Shown here: one piece after another, positions 1-11,095 of the stretch
Layout of the letters: every line of letters starts with the position of its first letter
Numbering within the stretch: position 1 is the first letter of the stretch
Assembly: GCF_003711515.1 (NCBI RefSeq)
Contig: NW_021167080.1
Location: 1,447,394-1,511,393 of the forward strand
Source: Sodiomyces alkalinus F11
Lineage: Eukaryota; Ascomycota; Sordariomycetes; Glomerellales; Plectosphaerellaceae
Reading direction: 5' to 3'
DNA: 64,000 bases
Notes under the pieces: model-generated
Databases searched by the model: none
Seen by the model: only the letters and a program-made list of their open reading frames with translations
Told to the model about the DNA's origin: nothing
Position numbers and translations under genes: made by a program

Positions 1-489
1 CGCTGGGATACGGTGCGAGACGGTAGGAAAAGTCTGAATAAAGAGAGTCGAAGTTTGGGACGGTGTGGGCTGTCATGTCATCGCGACACTGAACCCTTGG
101 AGTTGAAAACCCAAAGAGCCCCCCTTCCCCCCCCCCAACTCCCTCCTCTTGACTGCTCGGGGACCAGAACACCATTGGGCGAGGTTGTATGTACATAAGT
201 CCGGGTTCCACGGAGGCGTTCTGGGCTGAGTTCTCCTCACGTTCCAAAACATTGATAGGCGTCCAAGCTCGCTAACAGAGTTGGCAGAGTCTCCATTAAC
301 GGGGACATGCATGCAGCAGTCCGGGGCTGGAACGGTCCCGTCCTCTGGAATTTTGTGGGGAAGAGGTCACGGCGGTCAGCCGACGGTCAGGACAGCGGCA
401 GAACAAGCAGGAAAAGCGATCCGTTATTCTTAACATCGGGCTTTCTTTGGGAAGGGGATGGGGAATGCCAACGCAATCGAGTATTTTGT

Positions 490-521
490 ATGTTTCCATG
501 TTTCCATGTTTCCATGTTTCC
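490..521. repeat. Four tandem copies of ATGTTTCC
   Basis: Four uninterrupted exact copies of the 8-base unit ATGTTTCC. Simple intergenic tandem repeat. Confidence 0.9.
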
Positions 522-889
522 GTCGGTCTAATCCATCCATCCACCCCACACCACACCACATGCATCCCCGTCCCTTCCCACCGTATCCGAACCCCCGTTC
601 GCGGGGTCGAGTCCGTCGCAGCCACAACAACCACACGCCGTGTTGGCCGACATCTCGGTCTAGTAATCCCACTCCCCGGGGCCATCGTATATAGGTATAC
701 CGTGGGCCGAAGAGTGAACAAAGACGAGTGGCACGGCATGCATGGGAGAAAGATCGTCGAGGGGTTGTGGCCAAGACGGGGTTTGTCCGAACACGACGAG
801 TCGGTGAAGGACGACTGGGGAACGAGGGAGAGAGACGCACCACAGACCCAATGGCCGACCGGTCCTACCTATGCTGGATGAATTGTTGG

Positions 890-921
890 TTTTGAAGTTT
901 TGAAGTTTTGAAGTTTTGAAG
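890..921. repeat. Four tandem copies of TTTTGAAG
   Basis: Four uninterrupted exact copies of the 8-base unit TTTTGAAG. It is the same unit length and copy number as the ATGTTTCC array 370 bases upstream, but the sequence is unrelated. Confidence 0.9.
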
Positions 922-1121
922 TAAAGGGGACCTCCGAAATCATCACCAAGTTAATACCCAGGGGCCAGATCTCTATTCCACGTATCTATCAGGTGACGCG
1001 TGCAAGGCGATACACATTGCTCTTCGGCTCCGCGAATTGGGAGCAGGACCGCCGTGTGCACTGCAGAGGCCCTACAACGTAAAAGCTCTGACTGCCGAGA
1101 AGCCTGGAATGCAAAGTGGAT

Positions 1122-1171
1122 GGAGTGTGGAGTGTGGAGTGTGGAGTGTGGAGTAGGGAGTGTGGAGTGTG
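1122..1171. repeat. GTGTGGA-type tandem repeat
   Basis: About seven imperfect copies of a 7-base GTGTGGA/GGAGTGT unit, with one copy degenerated to GGAGTAG. Intergenic minisatellite. Confidence 0.85.
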
Positions 1172-1502
1172 AGAAGACCGAGTAGAGGGGAGGGGTCTAA
1201 ACGGGTCGATTTGTTGACCTGGCATGCATGGAATTGGGGGTTCTGGAGCTCGGGACTCCCGCACGCGGTCCCTGAACGCCATCTTTGGAGCTTCTGAACG
1301 AATAGGAGTGTATGTAGAGTGTACGGATGGTACATAGCATTGTAGTAATCAGGTAAGGTACTCCTCCGCTCTATCCGTACCTTTTCCTCGTCCGAAGTCG
1401 CTGCTCGTACTTTACGCACCCACACACAGCTTCCACTTGTACCCCACCCCACCTCACGATCTTCACCTCTGACAGCACCCAGCTCCCCACCTTACCTTAG
1501 CT

Positions 1503-1521
1503 TACCTAGGTACCTTAGGTA
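1503..1521. repeat. Dispersed 19-nt motif TACCTAGGTACCTTAGGTA, copy 1
   Basis: Exact copy of a near-palindromic 19-mer that recurs at 4704-4722 and 63412-63430. Shorter variants lie in many other intergenic stretches of the window. This copy lies about 270 bases upstream of the FGGY kinase start. Confidence 0.75.
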
Positions 1522-1790
1522 CCTTGGACTTATTTACCAAGTGTCCTCCCCTCCCTCACTGGCTCTGGCTGTCCTTTTCCTTCTCGTCTCTTCTCTATAC
1601 TGATCGCATCGACAATTCGTTTATTCTCTCTTATCCTCTCATCCGTTTATTTGTACGATTTTGGCTTCATCAAACAGTTGGTGATCTATTGCAAGCACAA
1701 GCAAGCAAATAGAAGGGTCAAATCTGCGTAGCTCCAGCTTTCTATTCTCATCCGGTTGCTCGTTTGGTCCCTTGAATCCTTCGCGAGATC

Positions 1791-3985
1791 ATGGACGCCA
1801 TCCTAAAGTGAGTCATTACGACACTCAAAGGCCAATGGGTTTCCGACCGTTGGCTTGAATGCCTCCTTGCTGACCAGACCCTAGTCCCCCTCCAGCCTAC
1901 GTGCGTTGCCTCCGATCTACAGCTCCCCCCCCGGCCAGCTACACGCGAAAGAGAAAGCTTACAGGATACAACAGAACCACTTCATCGGTATTGATGTCGG
2001 CACCGGTTCGGCCCGGGCTTGTATCATCGACGAAACTGGCGACATCAAGGCTTTGGCCTCGGAGCCGATCCAGCTATGGCAACCCGAAACGGGCTACTAT
2101 GTATGACCTCTGTGTCTAGAGCCGGGTATCAGGGGACAAGGTCACCGCCCGAGCATCTCGGCTAGCAACCCCCTTATATAGACAGGGAACTCCGACTGAC
2201 TTGCCACTTTGCCACTTTTCTTCAACAGGAACAATCGACCACCGATATCTGGAACTGCATCTGTGTCTGCGTACAACGCGTTGTCCAAGAATCCAATGTC
2301 GATGTCAACTCGATCAAGGGCATTGGCTTCGACGCTACGTGCTCGCTAGCCGTCTTTAGCCACGACACTGACGAGCCCGTCGGCGTCACCGGCCCCAAAT
2401 TCGACAACGCCGATGGCAACGACCGCAATGTCGTCCTTTGGCTGGACCACCGCCCAGTCGAGGAGACCAAGAAAATCAACGCCACCAACCACAACCTGCT
2501 CAAGTACGTCGGCGGCCGTATGAGCATCGAGATGGAGATCCCCAAGGTCCTCTGGCTCAAGAACAACATGCCCTCGGAGCTGTTTGACCGCTGCAAATTT
2601 TACGATCTGACCGACGCCCTGACCCATATGGCCACCGGCACCGAGACCAGGAGCTTCTGCAGCGTCGTCTGCAAGCAGGGGTTCGTACCCGTCGGGGTCG
2701 ACGGGAGTGTCAAGGGGTGGCAGGAAGATTTCCTGACCACCATCGGCCTGGGTGATCTCGTGAAGGACAACTTTAAGCGCCTTGGAGGCGTCAACGGGGT
2801 GGTGAGCCTTTTCTTTGTTAAGCTTTCGTTTCTTCTTTTGATTGAGGTTAAAAAGGAGAAGAAGCTTTTGCTAACCATTTCTTGCGACAGAACGGAGACT
2901 ACCTCAGCGCTGGCGAACTGGTCGGCCATCTGAGCAAGAAGGCGGCGAGGCAGCTCGGTCTGCCCGAAGGCATCGCCATTGGCAGCGGCGTGATTGATGC
3001 CTACGCCGGCTGGATCGGCACTGTCGGCGCTAAGATTGACCCCGAGCAGGAGTCAGACCACCTTGACGACGGCATGTCGCACAACGACCTGGAACAGGCC
3101 TACACCCGACTGGCGGCCGTGGCCGGCACATCTACATGCCACATTGCCATGTCGAAGGAGCCTGTCTTTGTGCCTGGCGTGTGGGGCCCGTACAGGGACG
3201 TTCTCCTACCGGGCCGCTGGTTAGCCGAGGGAGGGCAATCTGCGACGGGTGAGCTGTTGCGGCATGTGGTGGAGATCCACCCGGCCTACACGGAGACGTT
3301 GGCGTTGGCGGAGGCAGAGAAGAGGAACATCTACGAATTTCTCAACTGCCACCTGGCGCGGCTGCAGGGGAGACAGGGTGCGCCGACCATCTCGTATCTG
3401 GGACGGCATTTCTTCCTGTACGGCGACCTATGGGGCAACCGGTCACCGGTCTCGGATGCGAACATGAAGGGCGCCGTGATCGGACTGAGCAGCGACAGGA
3501 GCACGGACAACCTGGCGCTGTGGTACTACGGAGTGATGGAGTTCATCGCGATGCAGACGCGGCAGATCATCCAGGAGATGAACAAGGCCGGACACTCCAT
3601 CACCAGTATCTTCATGTCGGGCAGCCAGTGCCAGAATCCGGTGCTGATGGGCCTGCTGGCGACGGTGTGCGAGATGCCGGTGCTGATCCCGCGGTACATC
3701 AACGCTGCGGTGGTGCACGGCGCCGCCATGTTGGGTGCCAAGGCGGGAAGCGCGGACGCCGAGGGCAAGACGGAGGACCTGTGGTCGATCATGGACCGGA
3801 TGAGCAAGCCCGGGCGCGTCGTACGGCCGAGGACGGAACGCGGCGAGCGGAAGCTTCTGGAAGCCAAGTACACGGTGTTCCTGGAGCAAATGCGAACGCA
3901 GCAGGAGTACCGGAAGCTGGTGGATGAGGCTCTCGAATCATGGCCCGAGGCAGCGGCAGCGGCGGCCAAGAAGACTGACGCCTGA
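1791..3985 (+). CDS. FGGY-family carbohydrate (pentulose) kinase, four exons
   Basis: ATP-dependent sugar kinase of the FGGY family, closest in feel to the eukaryotic FGGY/YDR109C branch (D-ribulokinase type), probably cytosolic. Exons read as 1791-1807, 1896-2100, 2229-2801 and 2891-3985, giving about 629 residues, normal for this branch. Each intron has GT/AG ends and the frame is kept throughout. The N-terminal phosphate-binding motif GIDVGTGS lies at residues 37-44. The first FGGY domain carries GFDATCSLAVF and the substrate-side LDHRP. The C-terminal domain carries FMSGSQCQNPVLMGLLATV, matching the family's adenosine-binding segment. The first exon codes only MDAIL plus two bases. The acceptor at 1895 sits 22 bases after a CTGAC branch site; the acceptor at 1922 is also in frame and would remove nine residues. 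Substrate cannot be told from sequence alone. Confidence 0.88.
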
Positions 3986-5560
3986 CGAATGAATTTTGGG
4001 ATGGTGGGACAGGCGTGGGCCGGGACGGACTAGATGGCTGGACAATGGCTGATAACGAATGACGAACCTAGGGCGACAGGGACAGCGGGGACATGGTATA
4101 TATAGCCATGCATCTATAATTAATAATGCACCTCTTTTCCTTTTTTTTTTGCAAAGCCTTACTATGGGTGGTGATGTGGGTGATGATAGTTTCGGTGCCT
4201 ACGAGGCTTCGACAAGACAATGTGGGCACCCAGGTGGTCGAACTGGTGCAAATTCCTGTCGTCTGGGATCCGACGAGAGTACTGATACAGAGATTCGGTC
4301 AGATGGTATGTCAATCAATGTACTACTGGCCTGCTGGTGTCCTTGTGACGTCAGAACTTTCTTTTCCGTTCTTTTGTGTAATGGAAAACAAGCCGAAAAA
4401 GTAAAATCGCGTCGTGATTTTGGAAACAGCCTTCCTTGAACTTGCCTTGTCGGCGATTGTGTTTCTCGACTTTTGCAGACGCCTGAAGAAAAGAAACGAA
4501 GCAGTTCTAGCAGTACGACACAACCAACATACGTGTTTCAGGTACTTCCTATTCTGTACTTTTGCAGCCCCACTGCGGTTAATGACTCACCTCGGGACAG
4601 TCCAGCTCGGGTCGCTCTTTCTTTTCTAAGGTAGCTGTCCATGTCCATAGCAACCTGCACGGGGAGCACATTCCAACGGAGTACCAATCATGTCTACCTA
4701 CCTTACCTAGGTACCTTAGGTAAGGTACGGATACCTCATACGATACAAATGTACTTTGTACCTTCTGACCTCAGCTTAAACCTCCCTCATTCCAATCGTC
4801 TCCTCCTTCACGGACAATTTAATTCTCATCCTCCGCCTCATCCTTCATCAACTTCAGCTCCCGGCATTAATACATTTCTCCCTGCTACTTCTAACGCCGG
4901 GCCAGTCCCAACAAAAACACCGTACCCGCCAACCAGCGATACGATACTGCGGCTTGTCTTGCCCTCTACAGCTACAGCAGCAAAAGACCCTGCCAGATTC
5001 AGATCCAGAAATAGCTGCAGCTGCAGATGCAGCCTGCACAGGATTTCATTTCCAGCCTTCTCACCATAATTTTCTCGCATATGATCACCTTCTGCCTGAC
5101 TATAAGTTTTTCCGACGCTCATTCGTCCCGCAAGCTTTAATTGGCAAGCCACAACGACTGGAGAATCCCCGGTATCCTCACATCGAATAATACAACTTCG
5201 TCCTGATCATCCCGTCTGTCCGGGTGCCTGCCTCTTGGTTTCCGCTTGTTAGCTCCAGGGGCCTTTTTTTTTTTTTTTTCTTACACTTCTTTCCCTACTT
5301 TTTTCTTTTCTTTTTCACATTATTTGCTTGGTTACTCCCATTTCTCCCTTGTTTATTATTCATTCCAGTATTTTAGATTCGTATTGATGCTCAAACCACC
5401 AGTTCTTCCTTCCCAGCCCCTTCATAGCCACCAATCTTACCGCCAATCACAGTCACTCTCTCGCGCCTGCAACTCCATTCTCATAATACCTCTTCTTATT
5501 CAACTCCTGCAATCATTTTCCTTCCCCCTGGTGTCCCGCTGCTACCGTTCGCAATGAATT
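3986..5560. other. Intergenic region and pyrimidine-rich leader
   Basis: Terminator side of the FGGY kinase and promoter/leader of the next gene. It contains a 10-base T run near 4140, one exact copy of the dispersed 19-mer and a strongly pyrimidine-rich stretch from about 5240 to 5550 (T16 followed by TTCTTT-type sequence) that looks like a transcribed leader. The open frames seen (for example 4641-5069) have no recognisable domain and are not called. Confidence 0.6.
4704..4722. repeat. Dispersed 19-nt motif, copy 2
   Basis: Identical to the copies at 1503 and 63412, and extended here by AGGTA on the 3' side, which makes the local inverted symmetry longer. Confidence 0.75.
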
Positions 5561-8105
5561 ATGGCCGACCGCGACGATAGAGAGAAGAAGGGATTTTGGG
5601 GGAGTTTATTACGCCACACGAGTCTGGCCCGAAAATCTCCTAAACCGGTACGCCAGATCATATCCCCTTGCCAACGGGCTTTCTGAACGTAGAAGCAGAA
5701 CTGATGTACTGACACGAACTCCAGGACGAGGCGAAGAATTTCAGGAGGACAGGCGATGGCCCGTCCCCGCCACGTAGAGCTCGCTTTTCGTCCCCCGACA
5801 ACGATGTCTTATCACCCGGAACTGGTGCCGGCGGCGGACGTCGACCGCGCCGCCCAGCCAACAAGGACGGCGGGAGGGACAAGCACTTGTACCGGAACGA
5901 CGGGCGCCACCACAACGCCAACGGTAACGGTGACGCCCCCCAACGCCCTCCACTTACCTCTTGGCCTCCCTCCAACATGAGCAGCCAGGAGGTCCTCACT
6001 CTGGGCCAAGCCATGGATCTCATATCCAGCGGCGTTCCCGCACACAAGGGCCACAAGCGGGCTATTCCTCATGCTCCAGACCACTATTATGCTCTCTACA
6101 CCACATCCGCCGGCACACCGGGCGACGAATCGGACGCCGTGAACCTGCATGATTCCATGACCCAGTTCATGACTATGCGCATCCAGGGCTCTGGGTCCGG
6201 CCGTTCCTCTGACATGGCCACGTACCCATGGGATACTTTGGAACAACCCTCCTACGCTTTTTACTTTGGTCGTACTCCTGGCACTGTTACTCTGAACCAG
6301 TGGGCATCCTGCGCCAGCCGCATACCCCCGACCATTGCCCTCCGTGACTCTGGTGCTGTCCCTCGCGACGTCGATCTCCCCCGCATCTTTGAGCGCCTGA
6401 AGGAACTCGAATCCGCCCACGCCATCGAGGACGAGTCCGAAGAACGAATGTACCGCAGCCTCTACAAGCGCTTCCTTCGCGACCCGGATCGTGCAGCGGG
6501 AAACCCGCACCGGACCCTGGATCGCCAGATCACCGACCTCATCTTGGTTCTCTCGCGGCCTGGCTACTGGGTTGATTTTTCCGATCTACGGAATCAAGTC
6601 GCTACCCGCTTCCTTTTCGACCGTGGTCGCGAAGCCGCCGAACGATACCTGCGTTTCTGCCACCAGCTGCTCCTGAGTCTAGAACTGGAGATCCGTATCC
6701 AGGCGCGGGCCCACGGCGAGGCGGCCAAAGAGAAGCTCCTTAATCAGCTGCCGCCAACCATCCGTTGGGATCTGGCCCTCGCTAAGCGCTGGCGCCAGAA
6801 CATCCGTGTCGAACGTTGGGGGAGGATGCCCGAGGATGTGCGGCTGCGATACAAGTTGCGGAAGCGACAGATGCGCATGCTGAAACGGTTCGCTCAGGTG
6901 ATGAAGTGGCCCAACTTGGAACAGTTGGTGGATGCAATGAATGAGCACGACGCCGAGGATACTCTTGATCTCGTCAGCTCGGACGCGTTCGCCTTTTTCA
7001 GCGGGCTCATTCTGCCAGGGGTAGGTTTCGACTTCTTACTTTCCCTGTTACTGTCCGAACTAGCTTGACCTTCCTATCTGGCGATTGTGTTACTGACGCT
7101 TCATATCAGACGACCTTTCCCTTTCTCATCATGAACACTCTGATCGACCTCGATCCTGACGAGGCGACTGACGCTCTGGCCCTCATGACCCACTTGAACC
7201 CGAACAGCGGCTTTCAACACCGATCTTACACCTACTGGTCCGCGTCCTGCATCGTGGGCAAGGTCCTCGCGCCTACCTGTCATGCCCTTGCCGGTTGGAT
7301 CGGCCCGGCTCGCCCTTCACCGGATTTGGGACGGTCCCAGATTGTTCGTGTGCGTTGCCGTCGCGCCACGAAGCAACTTTTGACCCCCGAAGACGTTACG
7401 TCCATGAGCGAGCGCAGCGATCCACTGGGCCCTCCGTCGGAAAACTTCCCCGTGCAGGAGTATAAGCTGGTAGAGCCTAAGCATGCGGACAGCCTTCTCG
7501 CTGATGGTGTGCGCATCGAGGTGTTGAGCTTCAAACCGTCGGCAGGTTCTGGGGGACAAGAACGAAATGTAGGCGGCGATGCGATTCGCGTCAACGAGCC
7601 ACAGTGGTACGAAGCCTCCGTTCAATTTGCCATCGATGGCGTTTCATGGCCTCTGCGTCTCGCCTACGACGTATCGTTCATCTCCGCCTGGCCGTGCAAG
7701 GGCGGACCGCACCCGTTATTTTTCGACTACGTTTTCGAGACGATACGGGCTGACAACATCGTTGCGGTCCGGAACTGGGGCGGCTTGTACTACGGCGGGA
7801 GCAGAAGGGCCAGTGTGCAGGCACCGGAAAGCGCGACTGGGCGGGGAGGAGGGAGCGCTTCTGGGACCGGCGTCAGTGGCCACGACGCTGAGAACGAGCC
7901 AGAAAAAGTTCTCGTCGTTGAGGCGTTCGGAGTGCCGGATCATGACGTTCTGGCGAGGGCGTGGTGCAGTCATTGGGGGTTGTCTGCGGTCGTGGCGGAC
8001 GTGTCCAAGACGTGCATGGGATGCGCTATTCGAGAGGCGTACGCAGCTACCTTGACGGTGGTGATACTCATTGATTCCTCTGCCGGAAAGGGAACTTCTG
8101 AGTGA
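5561..8105 (+). CDS. Conserved-looking fungal protein of unknown function, three exons
   Basis: I do not recognise the family. Exons read as 5561-5647, 5725-7020 and 7110-8105, joined in frame at GTACGC/CCAG and GTAGGT/TCAG sites. The second intron has a TACTGACG branch site. The product is about 792 residues. The first 130 or so are disordered and basic (DDREKK, RRPRR, asparagine/histidine-rich). A helical, charged middle follows around residues 280-450, with many arginines (LRKRQMRMLKRF). The C-terminal third mixes beta-like segments and ends near a hydrophobic patch (ATLTVVILID). No signal peptide or clear transmembrane segment is seen. Strong C-ending codons and intact splicing argue that it is a real gene. 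The start was chosen as the first ATG of the open frame; a shorter protein from the ATG at 5977 is possible. No function is assigned. Confidence 0.72.
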
Positions 8106-8550
8106 AGAGACGGGGTGCTTATTTAATGTTTCAGGCGGGCAAGCATTGGGAAGGAGCTTTTGACGAGAGACGACGACTTTACGAAGGCAGATCCAGAACG
8201 CTACGAGCTTATGAGTTTACGACAGGGATTCTCCGCAATTTGTACGGCGTTGAAGTGGAAATATTATTCGGAACAGGCTGAGCTTGATTCCCCTCATCGA
8301 AACTAGAAAGGGGAGAAAGATGGATACCCGGGAGATGAGTGGTGACAGCAGCTACTTATCGAAGCACGGAGCGCGCGGGAGCTCGAGGGGACCTGGCGTT
8401 TTACGTCTGACATGCGTCGTTCTTCTACTCCGTGATCTTGAAATTAATAGGAATAATTAATGTCCTTGCACATCGCGTCAGTTATTCAGGCAAACATCGC
8501 CTTTCGCGCAGCTACCACTCTAGCCTCCTCACATTACAAATACAGTCCGG
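8106..8550. other. Short region between convergent genes
   Basis: About 445 bases between the stop of the unknown-function gene and the stop of the aldo/keto reductase on the other strand. It should hold both 3' untranslated regions. No repeat or RNA gene is seen. Confidence 0.6.
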
Positions 8551-9582
8551 TCAAAACATGTCATCAATGATGCCGCGGAAAGCCGCCAAGTGCTCGCGCC
8601 ACGGTGCTCGCCCTTCCTCGGTCGCAGACCAGGCAGCTACCGAGCGCAATCCGTCGAGGTCGGCGCGCATATGGTCGCGTCTAGAAGTGCCGTCCAGGAC
8701 GCAGTTGTGGCCCAGGGCGAGGACGAAGGCGTACAGGGCGACCTCGACGGGGACGGCGGCTGCGCTGGCGACGCAGTCGACGGGGGCAGAGCGGAGCAGG
8801 CGCGCGTTGGCGGTGAGGGTCCAGAAGGACTGGTAGATGATCCCGTGGTGGCGGCAGAGGGCACGGATGCCGCGGTCGTGGCTCGTGTCCGGGTAGAAGC
8901 GGTTCTGGACGAAGGAGGGCTTGATGGTTGCGTTGGTGACAAGGTGGTCTATGTCTTCTAGGCGGAAGACGTTTGAGATGCCGAGGCGGCGGACGGGGTG
9001 GGGGGCGAACTGTTCCATCACGCGCCAGGCCCGGAGGGTTTCGGCGTGGGTGGCAAGGGGGGTGTGGAGGATCAGGGCGTCGAGGTACGGAGCGTCCTGT
9101 GCTCCTTCCCCGGCGCCGTGTGCCCCTTGAGGTTGTTGGTTTGCGTGTTCTGTACTGGGGAGATGGGAGAGGTGGGCAAGTGAAGAAAACAGGGACGAGC
9201 GGATCTGGGCCTCAATAGGAGCCGAAGGGTCGTAGGGAAGGGGGGTGGGGAGATTGGGCGACCAGAGCTGAGTTGGAGTGAACTTGGTTTGGATGTAGAG
9301 GGAGGAGCGGGTCACGGGGCAACCGGGGGAGGAGAGGTAGGCGCGGAGGCCGGCGCCGACGAGGTCTTCGCGGTAGTGGCTGGGCTGGGCGGCCGTGTCG
9401 ATGGCGCGGAAGCCGGCGGATAGGGCGTCGGTGACTAGTCGGGCTGTGCGGTCGGCTTTCCATGCGGTGCCGTAGATGAGGCGAGGGATGGAGGTGACGC
9501 CAGGTATATCGACGCTCTGGGCTGGGAGCGGGAGAGGCGCGTCAACGGCGAGGTCGGTACTAGGAATGCCGTTCGTGGTCAT
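8551..9582 (-). CDS. Aldo/keto reductase family oxidoreductase
   Basis: NAD(P)H-dependent carbonyl/aldehyde reductase of the aldo/keto reductase superfamily, a TIM barrel, probably cytosolic. It is a single exon of 343 residues, near the usual 310-340. The catalytic tetrad is visible: Asp62 in FRAIDTA, Tyr70 in SHYRED, Lys100 in IQTKFTP and His173 in LILHTP. The family signature GISNV and the C-terminal cofactor-loop region GTSRRDHM are also present. The ATG at 9582 is preceded by CGCCA and starts just before the conserved core; the frame is open further upstream but only through alternative codons. An extra loop rich in Gln, Gly and Ala (about residues 145-165) is longer than in typical members. 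Substrate is not determinable; xylose/arabinose-type sugars, sugar acids or general aldehydes are all possible. Confidence 0.87.
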   Translation of the reverse strand: MTTNGIPSTDLAVDAPLPLPAQSVDIPGVTSIPRLIYGTAWKADRTARLVTDALSAGFRAIDTAAQPSHYREDLVGAGLRAYLSSPGCPVTRSSLYIQTKFTPTQLWSPNLPTPLPYDPSAPIEAQIRSSLFSSLAHLSHLPSTEHANQQPQGAHGAGEGAQDAPYLDALILHTPLATHAETLRAWRVMEQFAPHPVRRLGISNVFRLEDIDHLVTNATIKPSFVQNRFYPDTSHDRGIRALCRHHGIIYQSFWTLTANARLLRSAPVDCVASAAAVPVEVALYAFVLALGHNCVLDGTSRRDHMRADLDGLRSVAAWSATEEGRAPWREHLAAFRGIIDDMF

Positions 9583-11095
9583 TGGCGATAACTCGGCGGG
9601 TATTGATCTGGATGAGAGTGTGTGTGCTCCGGGCCGATATCTTATTTCGTTATTTGATTGTTTCCTTATTCCTTGGTTGATTGTGTAGCAGGGTCTGCGT
9701 CGAATTGGATACCCAGTGATTGTCGGAGGTTTATTATGCATGAAGGACCATCATAAGAAGTCGGAAGACGAAGATGGAGGACATCGTTGTCGACTTGACG
9801 GAGCTTACAATGCAGATATCTTAGTGGAGGTATACTTTCATCTATCTATCATGTATCCTGAACCTAGGTACCTACCCGGGAGGGGGGGTTTCTAGGTCAG
9901 AGCTCGGACAGAGACTTTTGCTCTGACCAGAGCCAGGACAGAGAAATTTCTGTCGACATGATGTTCTAAGACTGTTGACAGATTGACCAGTTATCGGGCT
10001 CTGTCCTATACCCCCCCAAACCCGGGTAGGTAGGTATGGTAAGAAATGGTGGAATCGGTCCTGTAGCTGTTACCGACAACTACAAATAGCTGGATAAGGC
10101 ATTGAGGTAGTCACAGATGCATCTTTATTACTTTGCGGTTTGATTTCTTGAGGAGAGCACGACCGAGGAGAGTCTCAAAATAGAAAGGATGCCCCGCGGT
10201 GACATTCAGGTGATTACGTCATTTGACCCCTCATTACTCATGACTTCAAATGACTAATAATTAAGGTAAGGCAGGGCAGCGACTTCCGTAATAGGTACTC
10301 CGCATTTCCAGGGGGCAGGCATATTTTACCGAGTAATTTCTGAGAACCGTCCGACTTCCGTCAAAAGACATTTCGGTGCATTGATGCGACTGTTCTTGCA
10401 CAAGACAAACAAGTGCTATATATATATAAAAATCCCACTGCATATATCTTCGCCATGCGGAGTATCGGAAGCTCCATCCTCGGGCATCCCCGCCGTTGTC
10501 CGCTGTCGGTTCTTTCTTTTGATTGGGGGCCGTTCCAGAAGTGAGAAACCTTGTCAGATGTCCGCCCCCGAGTTCTCGCGGCAAAGAACCCCACAGTCGA
10601 CGGGGGGTTTGGTGATTCCAGTGACAATTCTTGGAGAGGAATGGCGACAATCAATTGATCCCAATTCCAGACTCCCCTCGGGACCAATGTGGGCTCTCCG
10701 ACCACTAACCTTTTGTCAAGCCGTCTCCCGATGGCAATCCCTCCGTCCAACATTTCGCAGCCTCGTTTCCTTCCCTATGGACCTATGGACCTAACGACAT
10801 AATCCAGCTCCGCCGCCGTTAGACCACGGAGCATCGCCCCCCGGCTGCAGGGTCCTGTGGTCCCTTTTTCTACCCCTCCTTCCCCCCTCCTTCAGGTCGT
10901 TTCAGAGAGCAGAGAGCATCGACAAGCGCGCCTTTTTTTTCTTTCTCCTTGTTCTTTATCAATTGTCCAATTGTCCAATTGCCCAACGCCAATTTCAAGA
11001 AAGAAAACATCCTGCGATCGAGTCCAATACATACATGAAAAGGAACCAACCATACATTCTTCGAAATCGAAATCTGCTTCAAGGAAACCGCAAAT
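9583..11095. other. Divergent intergenic region with an inverted-repeat element
   Basis: Shared promoter side of the divergent aldo/keto reductase and Gfo/Idh genes. It contains the inverted repeat at 9869-10032. The region from 10,850 to 11,095 is pyrimidine-rich and looks like the leader of the downstream gene. Small open frames around 10,361-10,794 overlap on opposite strands and carry no motif. Confidence 0.55.
9869..10032. repeat. 164-bp inverted-repeat element (MITE-like candidate)
   Basis: The ends are perfect 12-base inverted repeats: TACCTACCCGGG at 9869-9880 and CCCGGGTAGGTA at 10021-10032. Similarity continues imperfectly inward (poly-G/poly-C tract, then TAGG and CAGAGC). GGACAGAGA occurs twice in the interior. 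It could be a small non-autonomous DNA element or a foldback structure. No unambiguous target-site duplication is seen. Confidence 0.5.

Larger units (their letters stand above)
1..1790. other. Intergenic region with short tandem repeats; leader of the kinase gene
   Basis: No gene is supportable here. The open frames are short, overlap one another on both strands and lack conserved motifs. The stretch carries three short tandem repeats (listed separately) and one copy of the dispersed TACCTAGGTACCTTAGGTA motif. The last 250 bases are pyrimidine-rich (runs of TCTTCTC and TTTCC), which is usual for promoters and 5' leaders of filamentous fungi, and lead into the FGGY kinase start codon. Confidence 0.6.
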
